Source of the DNA: Deltaproteobacteria bacterium
Lineage (GTDB): Bacteria > Desulfobacterota > Binatia > UBA9968
NCBI GenBank assembly: GCA_016874755.1
Contig: VGTH01000023.1
Span: 23,336 to 87,335 of the forward strand
Length of the DNA stretch: 64,000 nucleotides
Direction of reading: 5' to 3'
The notes beneath the pieces were generated by a model. That model was not told the DNA's origin. It saw only the letters and a program-made list of their open reading frames with translations, and searched no databases. This document shows, one piece after another, positions 41,447-50,038 of this stretch (within the stretch, counting starts at the first letter, position 1; every line of letters begins with the position of its first letter). A program made the translations under genes and the position numbers.

Positions 41447-42726
41447 TTCCGCGGCCGGGTGCAGATGTCCAATGCCATCAGGGCGTACACCTGCGCCGCT
41501 TTGACCATGGTGTCGATCTCAATTTCTTCATTGCGCGGGCCAATGCGCCGGCCGCGCGGGCCGATCTTGATCGCCGGGATGCCCAACTCGTTGTAAACGT
41601 TAGTATCGGTCCAGATACTGGCGCGGTCGGGCGCTTCCGGCTTGATCTTCTCACCGAACAGATGTTGGTAAACGTCTTCGGCGGATTTGACCAGCGGCTC
41701 GACATTTTTGCCTTCGTGGCCGAGCAGCGACTTGTAAATATCCATTTGATATTCGAGGCCGGTGCCGTTCAAGGTTTTTTCCAGCTCGTATTGAATTAAC
41801 ACGGGGCGTACTTGTGGCGGCATCCTGATATCGACGTAAATTGTGCAGACGCCGGGAAAATAGTTGGGCCGGTAGGGCGCGCCGCCTTCGATGCCGCCGA
41901 TGTTCACCTTCGGCGTGAGCGGCCCGGTGGGGGAGTTGTAGACGTATTTCGCTTCAAACTCGGCGCCCCATTTTTCGATGGCGTCGATGATCTTGGTCAT
42001 TTTTACGATGGCATTCATCTTCTCCATCGGATGGGTCGTCCGGCTCGAACCCCAGGCCGCTTCGGCTTTGCCGAAGGTTTGAATCTTGACTTGCACGACG
42101 CCGTTCTGGGTCCAGACGATGTTCATGTCCGAGCCGTCACAGCAGACGGCATAGTCGGAATGCATGCCGTGGGTTAACAAATGGCGCGTGCCGGCGCCTT
42201 CGCCGCGATATTCCTTGGTCTGCCAGGGACCCACCGGGGTGCGCGAGATTTCGCCGACGACGGCCGCCAGGATCACGTCGCCTTTGAGCTTGACGCCGCT
42301 TTTTTTCAAAGCTTTGCCGGCCATCATGAACGCCGCGACGCCGCCTTTCATGTTGGAGATGCCTAATCCCTGAACTTTGTTGCCGACGATCTTGCCGGCG
42401 AGCTCGCTCTGCGGCTCCATATTCGCCACCATGCGGCGGTCTTCCTCGGTGCCGGTAAAGCTCGTGTCGGTGTGGCCATTAAAGCCCAGGCTCAAGCCGG
42501 TGCCGTCGCCTTTGACGACCCCCACCGCATTGGGGCGGTCGAATTCGACGTCCTGGCGGACGGCTTTGATGCCGTTCTTTTCGAACCAGTCTAAAATATA
42601 TTCGGCCACGCCTTTTTCTTGTCCGGTGGGGCTGGGGATGCTGGTGATGTCGGCGCCTACTTGGGCGAGCTCATCGCGGTCGATCTGCGCCAACACTTGT
42701 TTTGCTGCTTGGGGATCCAAAGCCAT
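41443..42726 (-). CDS. M20/ArgE-DapE-like peptidase with altered metal ligands
   Basis: A 427-residue M20 family protein. Start is the ATG at 42726 with GGAGGAA upstream. The first metal motif GFNGHTDT (His85, Asp87) is intact, but the bridging Asp of the next motif is Asn125 in GLGISNMKGG, and the usual EE pair is GEI with Glu159 and Ile160. Later HPMEKMNA and the Trp-rich C-terminal part fit the family. Two metal ligands seem lost, so it may bind one zinc, or have changed function. It is co-translated with an MFS transporter. Confidence 0.82.
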   Translation of the reverse strand: MALDPQAAKQVLAQIDRDELAQVGADITSIPSPTGQEKGVAEYILDWFEKNGIKAVRQDVEFDRPNAVGVVKGDGTGLSLGFNGHTDTSFTGTEEDRRMVANMEPQSELAGKIVGNKVQGLGISNMKGGVAAFMMAGKALKKSGVKLKGDVILAAVVGEISRTPVGPWQTKEYRGEGAGTRHLLTHGMHSDYAVCCDGSDMNIVWTQNGVVQVKIQTFGKAEAAWGSSRTTHPMEKMNAIVKMTKIIDAIEKWGAEFEAKYVYNSPTGPLTPKVNIGGIEGGAPYRPNYFPGVCTIYVDIRMPPQVRPVLIQYELEKTLNGTGLEYQMDIYKSLLGHEGKNVEPLVKSAEDVYQHLFGEKIKPEAPDRASIWTDTNVYNELGIPAIKIGPRGRRIGPRNEEIEIDTMVKAAQVYALMALDICTRPRN

Positions 42727-42900
42727 CGAAAATTCCTCCAAATGGATTTCGCTTCTTACCTAACCGGAGGGTTGCGCCGATGTCAATCACGTTTTGTCGT
42801 CGAGGGTTTAGTTGAATTATTGTCAGCGCGACGTTAAAGTCAGCGTTTAAGGCGCATTATGGCTGCACAGAGTCGAACCCGGTCCGCCTCCAGGAGGGCT

Positions 42901-43133
42901 ATGGATACCTCAACCTTGGTCATGATCGCCGCGGCGGTGATCGCGCTGCTGGTGATTTATTGGAAGTTGCCGGCGGCCGCCGCCAAAGGTTTGAACGCCA
43001 CCGGTTCGCTCTTATGGGAGATCACGCCGCGGATGATCGCGGCGTTTACCCTCGCCGGATTGCGGTCAGTCTGCTCTTCCCGCTCTTCGCCGGTTGGCTA
43101 TGCGATGTGATGTGGTCGAAATTGCACGTCTAA
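42901..43133 (+). pseudogene. Decayed permease with internal deletion
   Basis: An AGGAGG site and ATG (42901) open a membrane protein start MDTSTLVMIAAAVIALLVIYWKL, then LLWEITPRMIAAFTLAGL, like the first helices of YraQ-type permeases. The frame then runs into a TGA at 43110. In the next frame the bases encode RIAVSLLFPLFAGWLCDVMW to a TAA at 43133, which resembles the last helix of such a permease. The two parts fit a large internal deletion that joined both ends out of frame. Residual function is unlikely. Confidence 0.6.
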
Positions 43134-43140
43134 GCAACAA

Positions 43141-44454
43141 GTGAAAAAAACCGTTCAACCAACTGTGCCAAGCGCTCTGTCGCGGCGTCATTTTCTGCGC
43201 CTCACCGGAACGGCGGCGGCAGGTCTGCCCATCCTATCCCAAGCCGGGTGCGCGCCGGCGGTGGTCGATTCGCCCAACGGCGACACCGGGCTTTCGTTGG
43301 GCTACACGGCCGGCGAAGTGACCGCGGATGGCGCGATGATCTGGCTGCGCGCAGCACCCGGCTCGCGCTTTGTGCTGCAATACGGCAAGGATCCCACGTT
43401 GGCGCAGTACAGCGCCACGCTGGAGGCTGGCCTGCGTGAGCTGTCCGATTTTACGGCGCAGACGACGCTGCGCGGGCTGGAGCCCAATACGATCTACTAT
43501 TATCGCGCCCAGGTCAGCGGCAAGAAGCCCGGACCGATAGCGCGATTCCGAACCGCGCCGCGTCCAAACGATCTGGCCAAGATCACGTTTTGCTTTAGCG
43601 GCGATACGCGCGAGACTTACAAACCTTTCACCGTCATGGACGCCGTGCGCGCGCAGCAGCCGGGTTTCTTCGTTCATCTCGGCGACACGATTTATGCCGA
43701 TCGCGCCGGCGCGGCGCGCACGCTGCCGGAGTTCTGGGCCAAGTATCGCGCCAATCGCGACGACGCCGCGACCCAGCGCTGCTTCCAGGGGATTAGTTAC
43801 TATCTGATTTGGGACGATCACGAAGTCGCCAACGATTATTTGCCAGGCCACCCGCTAGCGGCCATGGGCCAACGGGCGTTTCTAGATTATTGGCCAATCC
43901 TTAACGACGGGCGCGAGCCGCACCGCATCTACCGTTCTTTTCGTTGGGGACAAGCGCTGGAGCTGTTTCTTCTCGACACGCGCCAGTATCGCGATCCGGT
44001 CAAAGGGACAATGCTCGGGCGCGAGCAAAAGGAATGGCTGTTTGACAAGTTGGCGGCGTCGGGCGCGTTGTTTAAGTTCATCGCAACCTCCGTGCCGATG
44101 TCCGGCGGCGGCGCGGACCGCTGGGATGGCTATCCGAAAGAGCGCAGCGAGGTTTTGAATTACATTAGAGACAAAAACATTCGCGGTGTGGTGTTCATGA
44201 GCGCCGATTTGCACCATGCGGCGATCACGAAAATTCCCAATGGCAATGGCCTGCGCGACATTACCGCCGGCCCGCTCGCCGCGTCGCTCAATCGCGTCAC
44301 CAACAGTGCCAACTCACGCTACGAATATTATCTGGCGCAGAACTTCAATTTCGCCAAAGTCACCGTCGATCCCAAGGACAAAGAGCCGCAGGCGCTGATC
44401 GAGTTCATTGATCAGGACAACGTGACGTTTCATCGGACGCAGATTCGGGCTTAG
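43141..44454 (+). CDS. phoD: Alkaline phosphatase D-family protein (PhoD)
   Basis: A 437-residue exported phosphoesterase. The N-terminus SRRHFLRLTGTAAAGLPILSQAGC is a Tat signal with SRRxFL, followed by a PhoD N-terminal fibronectin-like domain (VTADGAMIWLRAAPGSRFVLQYG). The metal motifs are FCFSGDTRE, VHLGDTIYAD, IWDDHEVANDYLPG and MSADLHHAAI. It cleaves phosphodiesters or monoesters outside the inner membrane. Start is GTG at 43141, eight bases after the decayed permease end. Given the nearby pst-pho cluster it likely belongs to phosphate supply, though no PhoB-like site was seen upstream. Confidence 0.92.
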   Translation: MKKTVQPTVPSALSRRHFLRLTGTAAAGLPILSQAGCAPAVVDSPNGDTGLSLGYTAGEVTADGAMIWLRAAPGSRFVLQYGKDPTLAQYSATLEAGLRELSDFTAQTTLRGLEPNTIYYYRAQVSGKKPGPIARFRTAPRPNDLAKITFCFSGDTRETYKPFTVMDAVRAQQPGFFVHLGDTIYADRAGAARTLPEFWAKYRANRDDAATQRCFQGISYYLIWDDHEVANDYLPGHPLAAMGQRAFLDYWPILNDGREPHRIYRSFRWGQALELFLLDTRQYRDPVKGTMLGREQKEWLFDKLAASGALFKFIATSVPMSGGGADRWDGYPKERSEVLNYIRDKNIRGVVFMSADLHHAAITKIPNGNGLRDITAGPLAASLNRVTNSANSRYEYYLAQNFNFAKVTVDPKDKEPQALIEFIDQDNVTFHRTQIRA

Positions 44455-44460
44455 GAATAA

Positions 44461-44543
44461 TCTCGCGCAGAGGCGCTGAGAGCGCAGAGATTCAGAGTCG
44501 TATCTTCCTCCGAACTCGGCGGGCTCAGCGCCTCTGCGCGAGA
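44461..44543. repeat. Perfect 20-base inverted repeat between convergent genes
   Basis: TCTCGCGCAGAGGCGCTGAG (44461-44480) pairs exactly with its reverse complement at 44524-44543. It lies between the converging phoD and dehydrogenase genes and may end transcription from both sides. Same family as 13580-13650. Confidence 0.9.
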
Positions 44544-44556
44544 ATAATATCTGGCA

Positions 44557-45534
44557 CTAAATTTCGTTACGCCGATGTTGCAGCGCTTCGGGATTGATGG
44601 CGCGGGTCAACTTGCCTTCCATATAATCGAGGATGTTCGCCACTGCATTGTTGGCGAAGCCCTCGAAGCCGGAATCCGTCGGCCAGCCGAGGTGGGGCGC
44701 GAGCACGACGTTGTCGAGCTTGAGCAGCGGGTGGGTTTTCGCAATCGGTTCTTCGACGAAGACATCGAGGGCCGCGCCAGCGATGGTTTTCTCTTGCAGC
44801 AATCTCACCAGCGCGATCTCGTCAACGATGGCGCCGCGCGCGGTATTGACCAGATAGGCCGACTTTTTCATGAGCCGGAGCTTGGGCTCACTCAGCAAGT
44901 TCTTGCTCTGCTCGGACAATTTCAAGTGAACTGACACGACATCGGCGCTCCGGAGCACGTCGTCGAGCGGCATGAAGGTCGCTGCCGATTTGGCGGCGCG
45001 CTCTTGTGTGAGGGTTGGCCCCCAGGCGATCACGTTCATGCCGAAGGCGCGCGCGATGGCTGCGACTTCGGTGCCGATCTTGCCGAGGCCGAGAATGCCG
45101 AGAGTTTTTCCTTTCAACACGTAGCCGAGCACAAGCGGCCACTCGCCGCGGCGCAGGGCTTGATCGCTGTGCGAGATTTTGCGCATGACGTCGAGCATCA
45201 AGCCGAAGGTTAGTTCCGTTGTGCTGTTGGCGCCGGGGGCGAGCGAGACGACGATGCCGCGCGCGGTCGCTGCCTCCATGTCGATGTGGTAGGCGTGGTT
45301 GCCGGTTTGCGAGATCAATTCCAGCTCGGGCAGCTTCGCTAGCAGGGCCGCGCTGAACTTGGTCCGTTCGCGGATTGGGATGATCGCGGCGCAGCCTTTC
45401 AGAGCGCTCATCACCGCGTCGTCACTGCCAAGCTTCTCCGTGAAGATTTGCACTTCGGCTTTTTCGCGCAAGCGCGCGATCGCCGCCGTTGGCGCAATGG
45501 CGTGTTGGTAGTCGTCGAGGACGGTGACTTTCAT
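44557..45534 (-). CDS. D-2-hydroxyacid dehydrogenase family protein
   Basis: A 325-residue enzyme from the ATG at 45534 (a longer frame runs into repeat sequence). The NAD-binding motif LGILGLGKIGTEVA is followed by the catalytic set: Arg in NTARGAIVDE, Glu in VEEPIAKTHPL and His in LAPHLGWP. It reduces a 2-keto acid or oxidises a D-2-hydroxy acid. Phosphoglycerate-type dehydrogenases share this pattern, but the length and context favour a catabolic role near the RidA gene upstream. No neighbouring clue to the substrate. Confidence 0.9.
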   Translation of the reverse strand: MKVTVLDDYQHAIAPTAAIARLREKAEVQIFTEKLGSDDAVMSALKGCAAIIPIRERTKFSAALLAKLPELELISQTGNHAYHIDMEAATARGIVVSLAPGANSTTELTFGLMLDVMRKISHSDQALRRGEWPLVLGYVLKGKTLGILGLGKIGTEVAAIARAFGMNVIAWGPTLTQERAAKSAATFMPLDDVLRSADVVSVHLKLSEQSKNLLSEPKLRLMKKSAYLVNTARGAIVDEIALVRLLQEKTIAGAALDVFVEEPIAKTHPLLKLDNVVLAPHLGWPTDSGFEGFANNAVANILDYMEGKLTRAINPEALQHRRNEI

Positions 45535-45570
45535 GCGGAAAGGAGTGCTGGAGTATTGGGTTTGGATTCC

Positions 45571-45645
45571 GTCATCCCGAGCGCAAGCGAAGGATCTGCT
45601 TTCCCGCGCCGAGAAGCAGATTCTTCGCCTTCGGCTCACAATGAC
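45571..45645. repeat. GTCAT(C/T)CCGAGC-type palindromic repeat
   Basis: Left arm 45571-45600 starts GTCATCCCGAGCGCAAGCGAAGG; inverted right arm at 45615-45645 ends CTCACAATGAC. A close family member is at 63237-63307. Confidence 0.75.
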
Positions 45646-45652
45646 AGCAGGC

Positions 45653-46042
45653 TTAAATCACGGCGATGCCGGCGATCTCGATCAAATAATCGGGATGGGC
45701 CAGGCCCTTGCAGATGACCAGCGTGCTGGTCGGGCATTTCTTCTTGTACTGCTTCATGCGCACTTCGTTGTAGCCCTCGCGGTATTTGCGATCGACGATA
45801 TAGGTCGTCGTCATCACCAGATTATCGATGGTGCCGCCGGCTGCTTTGAGCACGGCGTTGATGTTGGCGTAGACCTGTTCGGTCTGTTTGCGAATGTTGC
45901 CTTTGCCGACCACTTTGCCGTCTTTGTCAGAAGCGGTTTGCCCGGCGATGAACAACAGCTTGCCGCCGGTGGTTTGGATCGCCTGCGCATAGCGTGGGCG
46001 CGGGTCGCTGAGAGCCTTCGGTTGAACGTCTTTACGAGCCAT
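45653..46042 (-). CDS. RidA/YjgF-family protein
   Basis: A 129-residue RidA family member from the ATG at 46042. It shows RYAQAIQTTGGKLLFIAGQTASDKDGKVV, then QTEQVYANINAVLKAAGGTIDNLVMTTTY and a closing LIEIAGIAVI. The Arg that RidA needs for imine hydrolysis (in an ARS-type motif) is Thr in PTSTLV, so it belongs to the Rid groups without deaminase activity. It lies next to a binding-protein gene on the same strand and might act in the same catabolic pathway. Confidence 0.87.
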   Translation of the reverse strand: MARKDVQPKALSDPRPRYAQAIQTTGGKLLFIAGQTASDKDGKVVGKGNIRKQTEQVYANINAVLKAAGGTIDNLVMTTTYIVDRKYREGYNEVRMKQYKKKCPTSTLVICKGLAHPDYLIEIAGIAVI

Positions 46043-46060
46043 GGGTCCCCCTGGGTTAAT

Positions 46061-46129
46061 GGAGTATTGGAGTGCCGAGTGTTGGGTCCGGATTCCCATC
46101 ACTGCAGCATTCCACCACTCCAATACTCC
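46061..46129. repeat. GGAGTATTGGAGTG palindromic repeat
   Basis: Perfect 14-base arms GGAGTATTGGAGTG (46061-46074) and CACTCCAATACTCC (46116-46129). Related single arms are at 45542-45560 and 48211-48240. Confidence 0.85.
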
Positions 46130-46146
46130 AGTTCCGCCCCCGCTGT

Positions 46147-47154
46147 CTACTTACTCGGATATCTTTTTGCGAGCTCGTTGAAGAAACCGTCTTTCTCCAT
46201 TTCCTGGAGAAAACTCAAATCGACGAACTGCTCGGGCTTAAAGTTCTTGGCGTTGGGCAGCGTCGGTGCCAGCACGTCGAGCATAAATTGAATGCCTTTG
46301 AGGGTGGGGTAGGGTTTCTTCGGAATCGACTTGATGTAGCCATTATAGGAATCTTCCAACACGGTGGGGTCGGTGGTGCGCATGTATTTGGAAAAGACTT
46401 TTTGCGCCGCGGCCTTGTTGGCGTAGATCAAATAGATCGCCTCGACGAAGCCGCGCATGGCGCCGCGCACCACGTCGCGGTTGTTGGCGATGTAGGCGCG
46501 CGAGGTGGCAAAGCCGTTGCCCTGCACCTCGACGCCGAGGTCGCCGATGGAAACATGCTCGACCAAGCCGGCGCGGCGCGCCAGGGGCGCCGCCGAAGAA
46601 GACAGATACGTCGCATCGATCACACCGGATTGCAGCGAAGCGATGCGTTCGGTGTCGAGGCCCGCGGGTATGAGCGTGAAGTCCTTGAGCTCGGTGCCTA
46701 GATGCCGAGCGAGAATAATCGACCCGTAATGGGTCGCCGAGTTGAAGCCCGTGATACCGATGCGTTTGCCCTTGAGCTGCTCCAGTTGGGTGATGCCGGG
46801 ACGGGTAAAGACGATCAAGTCGTATTTTGTTTCCACGGCTGCGGTGAGCACGAGATTGTGCCCCTGGATGGTCGCTTGCACCACCGTGCCGATGTTGACG
46901 ATCGGTGGATCGCCACTCACCAGCGCCTGGGTCGCCACCTGGCCGCCACGAAACAAGATGGGCTCAACTTCCAGGCCGTATTTCTGAAACAGTCCCATCT
47001 CGCGCGCCACCCAGACGTTGCTCTGGCGAAAGCTCAGCGACGGGTAGCCGATGCGAATCTTCTTCAGCGGTGTCGTCTGCGCAACCGCGACCTGTGCGAA
47101 AAGCCATCCGACCGATAGGATGGATAACACCAATAAGACGAATCGTTTTTTCAT
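46147..47154 (-). CDS. NitT/TauT-type solute-binding protein (ABC cluster, second)
   Basis: About 335 residues with signal peptide MKKRFVLLVLSILSVGWLFAQVAVA. The mature part reads KIRIGYPSLSFRQSNVWVAREMGLFQKYGLEVEPILFRGG, then VNIGTVVQATIQG and GKRIGITGFNSATHYG. A TTG at 47163 has an AGGAG site four bases away, while the ATG at 47154 is 13 away; either may be the start. It follows a second binding protein and two permease genes in one minus-strand cluster. Ligand unknown; two binding proteins would widen the substrate range of one transporter. Confidence 0.87.
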   Translation of the reverse strand: MKKRFVLLVLSILSVGWLFAQVAVAQTTPLKKIRIGYPSLSFRQSNVWVAREMGLFQKYGLEVEPILFRGGQVATQALVSGDPPIVNIGTVVQATIQGHNLVLTAAVETKYDLIVFTRPGITQLEQLKGKRIGITGFNSATHYGSIILARHLGTELKDFTLIPAGLDTERIASLQSGVIDATYLSSSAAPLARRAGLVEHVSIGDLGVEVQGNGFATSRAYIANNRDVVRGAMRGFVEAIYLIYANKAAAQKVFSKYMRTTDPTVLEDSYNGYIKSIPKKPYPTLKGIQFMLDVLAPTLPNAKNFKPEQFVDLSFLQEMEKDGFFNELAKRYPSK

Positions 47155-47173
47155 GCGATGCAACCAACTCCTG

Positions 47174-48190
47174 CTAGTTTTTAAAGCCGGCTAACTTTTG
47201 CGCTTCTTCGATCATGGTCGAGTCGACAAAGTCGCCCAGGGGCGGAACCTTCTTGTCTTTGTAGTGACCTTCCTTGGCGCGCAGCTCCATGGTCTTGTCC
47301 CAAGCGGCTTTGACCACGGCGCCGCTGCGGGTAAAGGGCTGGAACTCCTCGACCATGAACTTGTAGTCCTGCTCCGCGGCCGGGCGCGTGCCCTTGAGAA
47401 CTTTCTGGTGAATCGCCAGGGCTTCTTCTTTGTTCTTGCGATCGTAGAGCCAGGCGGTCGATTCGATGGTCGAGCGCAGGTAGCGCACGATCGCATCGCG
47501 ATTGGTTTTGACAAAGTCCTGATGGGCGAAATCGACGGTGAACTGAATGGGCCCGAGAATTTCGTGGAAGGTGATCAGCTTGTTAAAGCCCTCGCGCGCC
47601 GCGGTAAAGTTAAAAGGCGCGCCCATGAAAGTCGCGTGCACCGAGCCGCCTTTAAGCGCGGCGTAGCGCTCGGGCGAGGTGCCGACGACGAGATACTTAT
47701 AGTCGGTGTCCTTGAGCTTGTAGGCCTTTTCCAAGACCTCTTCGACCATCAGCGTGGTCCCGCCGGTGAGGGTGCTGACGCCGATGGTTTTGCCCTTCAG
47801 GTCGGCGCCGGTTTTGATCTCCGGCCGGGTCATCAGATCGTAGGCGATCTTGTCCTGGATGCCGCTGACGATCTTCATCTTGGCGCCTTTTTCGATGCCG
47901 CCGATGACATAGTCCGGATTGATGCGCCCCATGGGCACGGTGTTGCTGATCACGGCGCGCACCAAGTTGGTCGAGCCGCGGATCAATATGACTTCGACGT
48001 CGAGGCCATTTTTCTCAAAGATCTTTTTCTGTTGGGCAACGTAGATCGGCCAACTCGACGAAGTATGGCCGCTCTGGGCAAAGCGCATCTTCATCGGCGC
48101 AGCGTCGGCAGCGTACAAGGCAATGGGGACCAAGCAACACAAGGCAACAGCCGACAGGCGTGAGGCGACAGTGAGACTCTTGTGGCGCAT
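47174..48190 (-). CDS. NitT/TauT-type solute-binding protein (ABC cluster, first)
   Basis: A 338-residue protein from the ATG at 48190 with AAAGGAAA before it; a longer frame to 48304 is repeat-derived. Signal peptide residues 1-28 (SLTVASRLSAVALCCLVPIALYA). The mature part shows MKMRFAQSGHTSSSWPIYVAQQKKIFEKNGLDVE, then INPDYVIGGIEKGAKM and GKTIGVSTLTGGTTLMVEEVL. It differs clearly from the next protein in the cluster. The order 3' to the ATPase gene suggests co-transcription with permeases and ATPase. Confidence 0.88.
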   Translation of the reverse strand: MRHKSLTVASRLSAVALCCLVPIALYAADAAPMKMRFAQSGHTSSSWPIYVAQQKKIFEKNGLDVEVILIRGSTNLVRAVISNTVPMGRINPDYVIGGIEKGAKMKIVSGIQDKIAYDLMTRPEIKTGADLKGKTIGVSTLTGGTTLMVEEVLEKAYKLKDTDYKYLVVGTSPERYAALKGGSVHATFMGAPFNFTAAREGFNKLITFHEILGPIQFTVDFAHQDFVKTNRDAIVRYLRSTIESTAWLYDRKNKEEALAIHQKVLKGTRPAAEQDYKFMVEEFQPFTRSGAVVKAAWDKTMELRAKEGHYKDKKVPPLGDFVDSTMIEEAQKLAGFKN

Positions 48191-48249
48191 GATTTTCCTT
48201 TCGAGTTTATCCAACATTCCAATACTCCAGCACTCCAACATCCCGTGTC

Positions 48250-49049
48250 CTAGAGTTGGGCGAAGCCGCCGGCAGCTTTTACTTCGTGCTCTATTTGCTT
48301 CCATATTTTATTTTCCAGTTCAAGAAACTGCGGGTGGGACTTAATATCCATGTCCCTTGGACGAGGGATGGGAATGTCAAATTCAGACCGGATCGTGCCT
48401 GGGCGGTGGCTGAAAACGATAACCCGGTCCGAGAGCAGCACGGCCTCGGCGATCATATGCGTGACAAAAATGACGGTCTTTTTGGTTTCGGCCCAGATGC
48501 GCAACAGCTCGAGCTGCATGAAGTTGCGGGTTTGGGCATCGAGGGCGGCAAAGGGCTCATCCATTAAGAGTATGCGCGGGTTGATCGCCAGTGCGCGGGC
48601 GAGGTTGACGCGCTGCTGCATGCCGCCGGAAAGCTCGTGCGGGTAGTGGTTCTCGAACCCGTTCAAGCCGACTAGGTTGAGAAATTTTTTCGCGATCGCC
48701 TCTGCATCTTGGCCGTTGTTGCTTCGGCCTTCGAGCCCTAGGAGCACGTTGTTCAAGCTGGTGCGCCAGGGCAAAAGCGAAGCTCCCTGAAAGACAAAGC
48801 CCATCAACAATTCATTGCTGACGTCGTCGGCGGATTTGCCGTCGAGAAAAATCTGCCCGCCGGAGTGCGGCATCAGGCCGTTGATGACTCTGAGCATAGT
48901 GGTTTTGCCGCAGCCGCTCGGGCCGACGATGCTGACGAATTCGCCTTCGCGCACCGACAGATTGATGTCTTGAAGATGACGAACGGGTCGCGCCCCGCTC
49001 GGGGAATCTCTTTGCTGAGATCGCGCAGCTCTAGAACCGGTCCGCCCAT
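48250..49049 (-). pseudogene. ABC transporter ATP-binding protein with a single-base frameshift
   Basis: The ATG at 49049 starts MGGPVLELRDLSKEIPRAG and reads to FVIFK near 48971. The remaining protein continues in another frame with [24 protein letters not shown], then GFVFQGASLLPW, ELSGGMQQRVNLARAL and ILLMDEPFAALDAQTR, the pattern of an SsuB/TauB-like ATPase. One missing base at about 48969 (a G in the AAG-GAC junction) explains the break. Without it, the gene would be normal, about 266 residues. It may be a sequencing or assembly error or a genuine lesion; neither can be shown here. The operon is otherwise intact. Confidence 0.8.
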
Positions 49050-49051
49050 GA

Positions 49052-49834
49052 TCACCCCCCCTGCGGCTCGCTCCGCCACGGTGTCAGGTAGATTTCGACA
49101 CGGCGGACGATTTCAAACCCGAGTATGCCAAGAATCGCGAACAGCGCGACGCCGACAAACAGCACCGGCACATTGAGCGTCTGGCCGGCAAAAAAGACCA
49201 AATAGCCCAGTCCTTCGGTGGCGCCGAACCACTCGGCGATGGCGACGCCGGTCAGGCCACGGCCGATGGCCAGACGAATGCCCGCCAAGATAAACGGCAC
49301 CGAGGCCGGCAGCAAGATTTTGAAAAATAGCGGCCAGCGGCCGAGGCGAAACGAGCGCGCCAACTCGACGAACTCCCGGTTGACGACGCGCATGCCGTAG
49401 TAGGAGTTGATCAGCACTGGAAAAACACAGCCGAGAAAGACGATGGCGACCTTCGAGCCTTCGCCGATGCCGAACCAGAGGAGCAGAACCGGCGCAAAGG
49501 CGATGCGCGGCGAGGTGTAAAGCGTCGTCATCCATGGGTTGATGTAGTCGCGGATCAGCGGGCTCAGGGCCATGGCGAAACCGATGGGCACACCGGCCAG
49601 CACGGCCAAAAGAAAGCCGTAGAAAAATATCCGCGAGCTGGCGAACAAGTGCGCGTAAAGCTCGGCGGTGACAAAGAACATTTCGTGGGCCTTGGTCAAA
49701 ACTTCCCAGGGCGAGACCAGCACCGCAGTGTCCTTGATGATGACTTCAGAGACGTAGTGCCAGGCCAATAGCCCGAAAGCCATGGAGCCAAAACGGAGTA
49801 GTATGGCGTGGAAGTCTCGTTGGGTTTTGTTCAT
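49052..49834 (-). CDS. NitT/TauT-type ABC transporter permease 1
   Basis: About 260 residues from the ATG at 49834. Six membrane segments are visible, with the EAA-type loop seen as EFVELARSFRLGRWPLFFKILLPASVPFILAGIRLAIG and a preceding SPRIAFAPVLLLWFGIGEGSKV. It resembles SsuC/TauC-like permeases. The stop lies two bases before the frameshifted ATPase gene start. Together with the permease at 50039 it could form a heterodimer, or each could serve its own binding protein. Confidence 0.9.
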   Translation of the reverse strand: MNKTQRDFHAILLRFGSMAFGLLAWHYVSEVIIKDTAVLVSPWEVLTKAHEMFFVTAELYAHLFASSRIFFYGFLLAVLAGVPIGFAMALSPLIRDYINPWMTTLYTSPRIAFAPVLLLWFGIGEGSKVAIVFLGCVFPVLINSYYGMRVVNREFVELARSFRLGRWPLFFKILLPASVPFILAGIRLAIGRGLTGVAIAEWFGATEGLGYLVFFAGQTLNVPVLFVGVALFAILGILGFEIVRRVEIYLTPWRSEPQGG

Positions 49835-49909
49835 GCTGGAGGAGCCTAGCGATGCGAACGGTCGAGGCAAAACCCTTCCGGAGCGGACGCGTGTCCTCGC
49901 TCGGCTCGG

Positions 49910-49972
49910 AATCTCAAATCGCAAATTTCAGATTTCAGATTTATTGCCATTTGAGATCTGAGATTTGAGATG
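49910..49972. repeat. AAATCTGAGATTT-type repeats
   Basis: ATCTCAAATCGCAAATTTCAG (49913 onward), then TTTGAGATCTGAGATTTGAG (49952 onward) form an inverted pair. The same family occurs at 27123-27150, 29276-29304 and three times in 61607-61893. Confidence 0.75.
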
Positions 49973-50038
49973 CCGAAGGCTCTGCTCCTGCGGCGTTCCG
50001 CCTCGATCGCCAGCTCTCATTGATCTTTGCTTTTATAG

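Noticed and set aside
47198..48163. A 321-codon open frame on the + strand opposite a solute-binding gene
   Set aside because: It is the antisense shadow of a clear binding protein with a signal peptide; its protein is low in hydrophobic patterns and has no family signature.
48191..48304. Longer N-terminus of the first solute-binding protein
   Set aside because: It is made of a CCAATACTCC-type repeat; the ATG at 48190 has a ribosome-binding site and is followed by a signal peptide.
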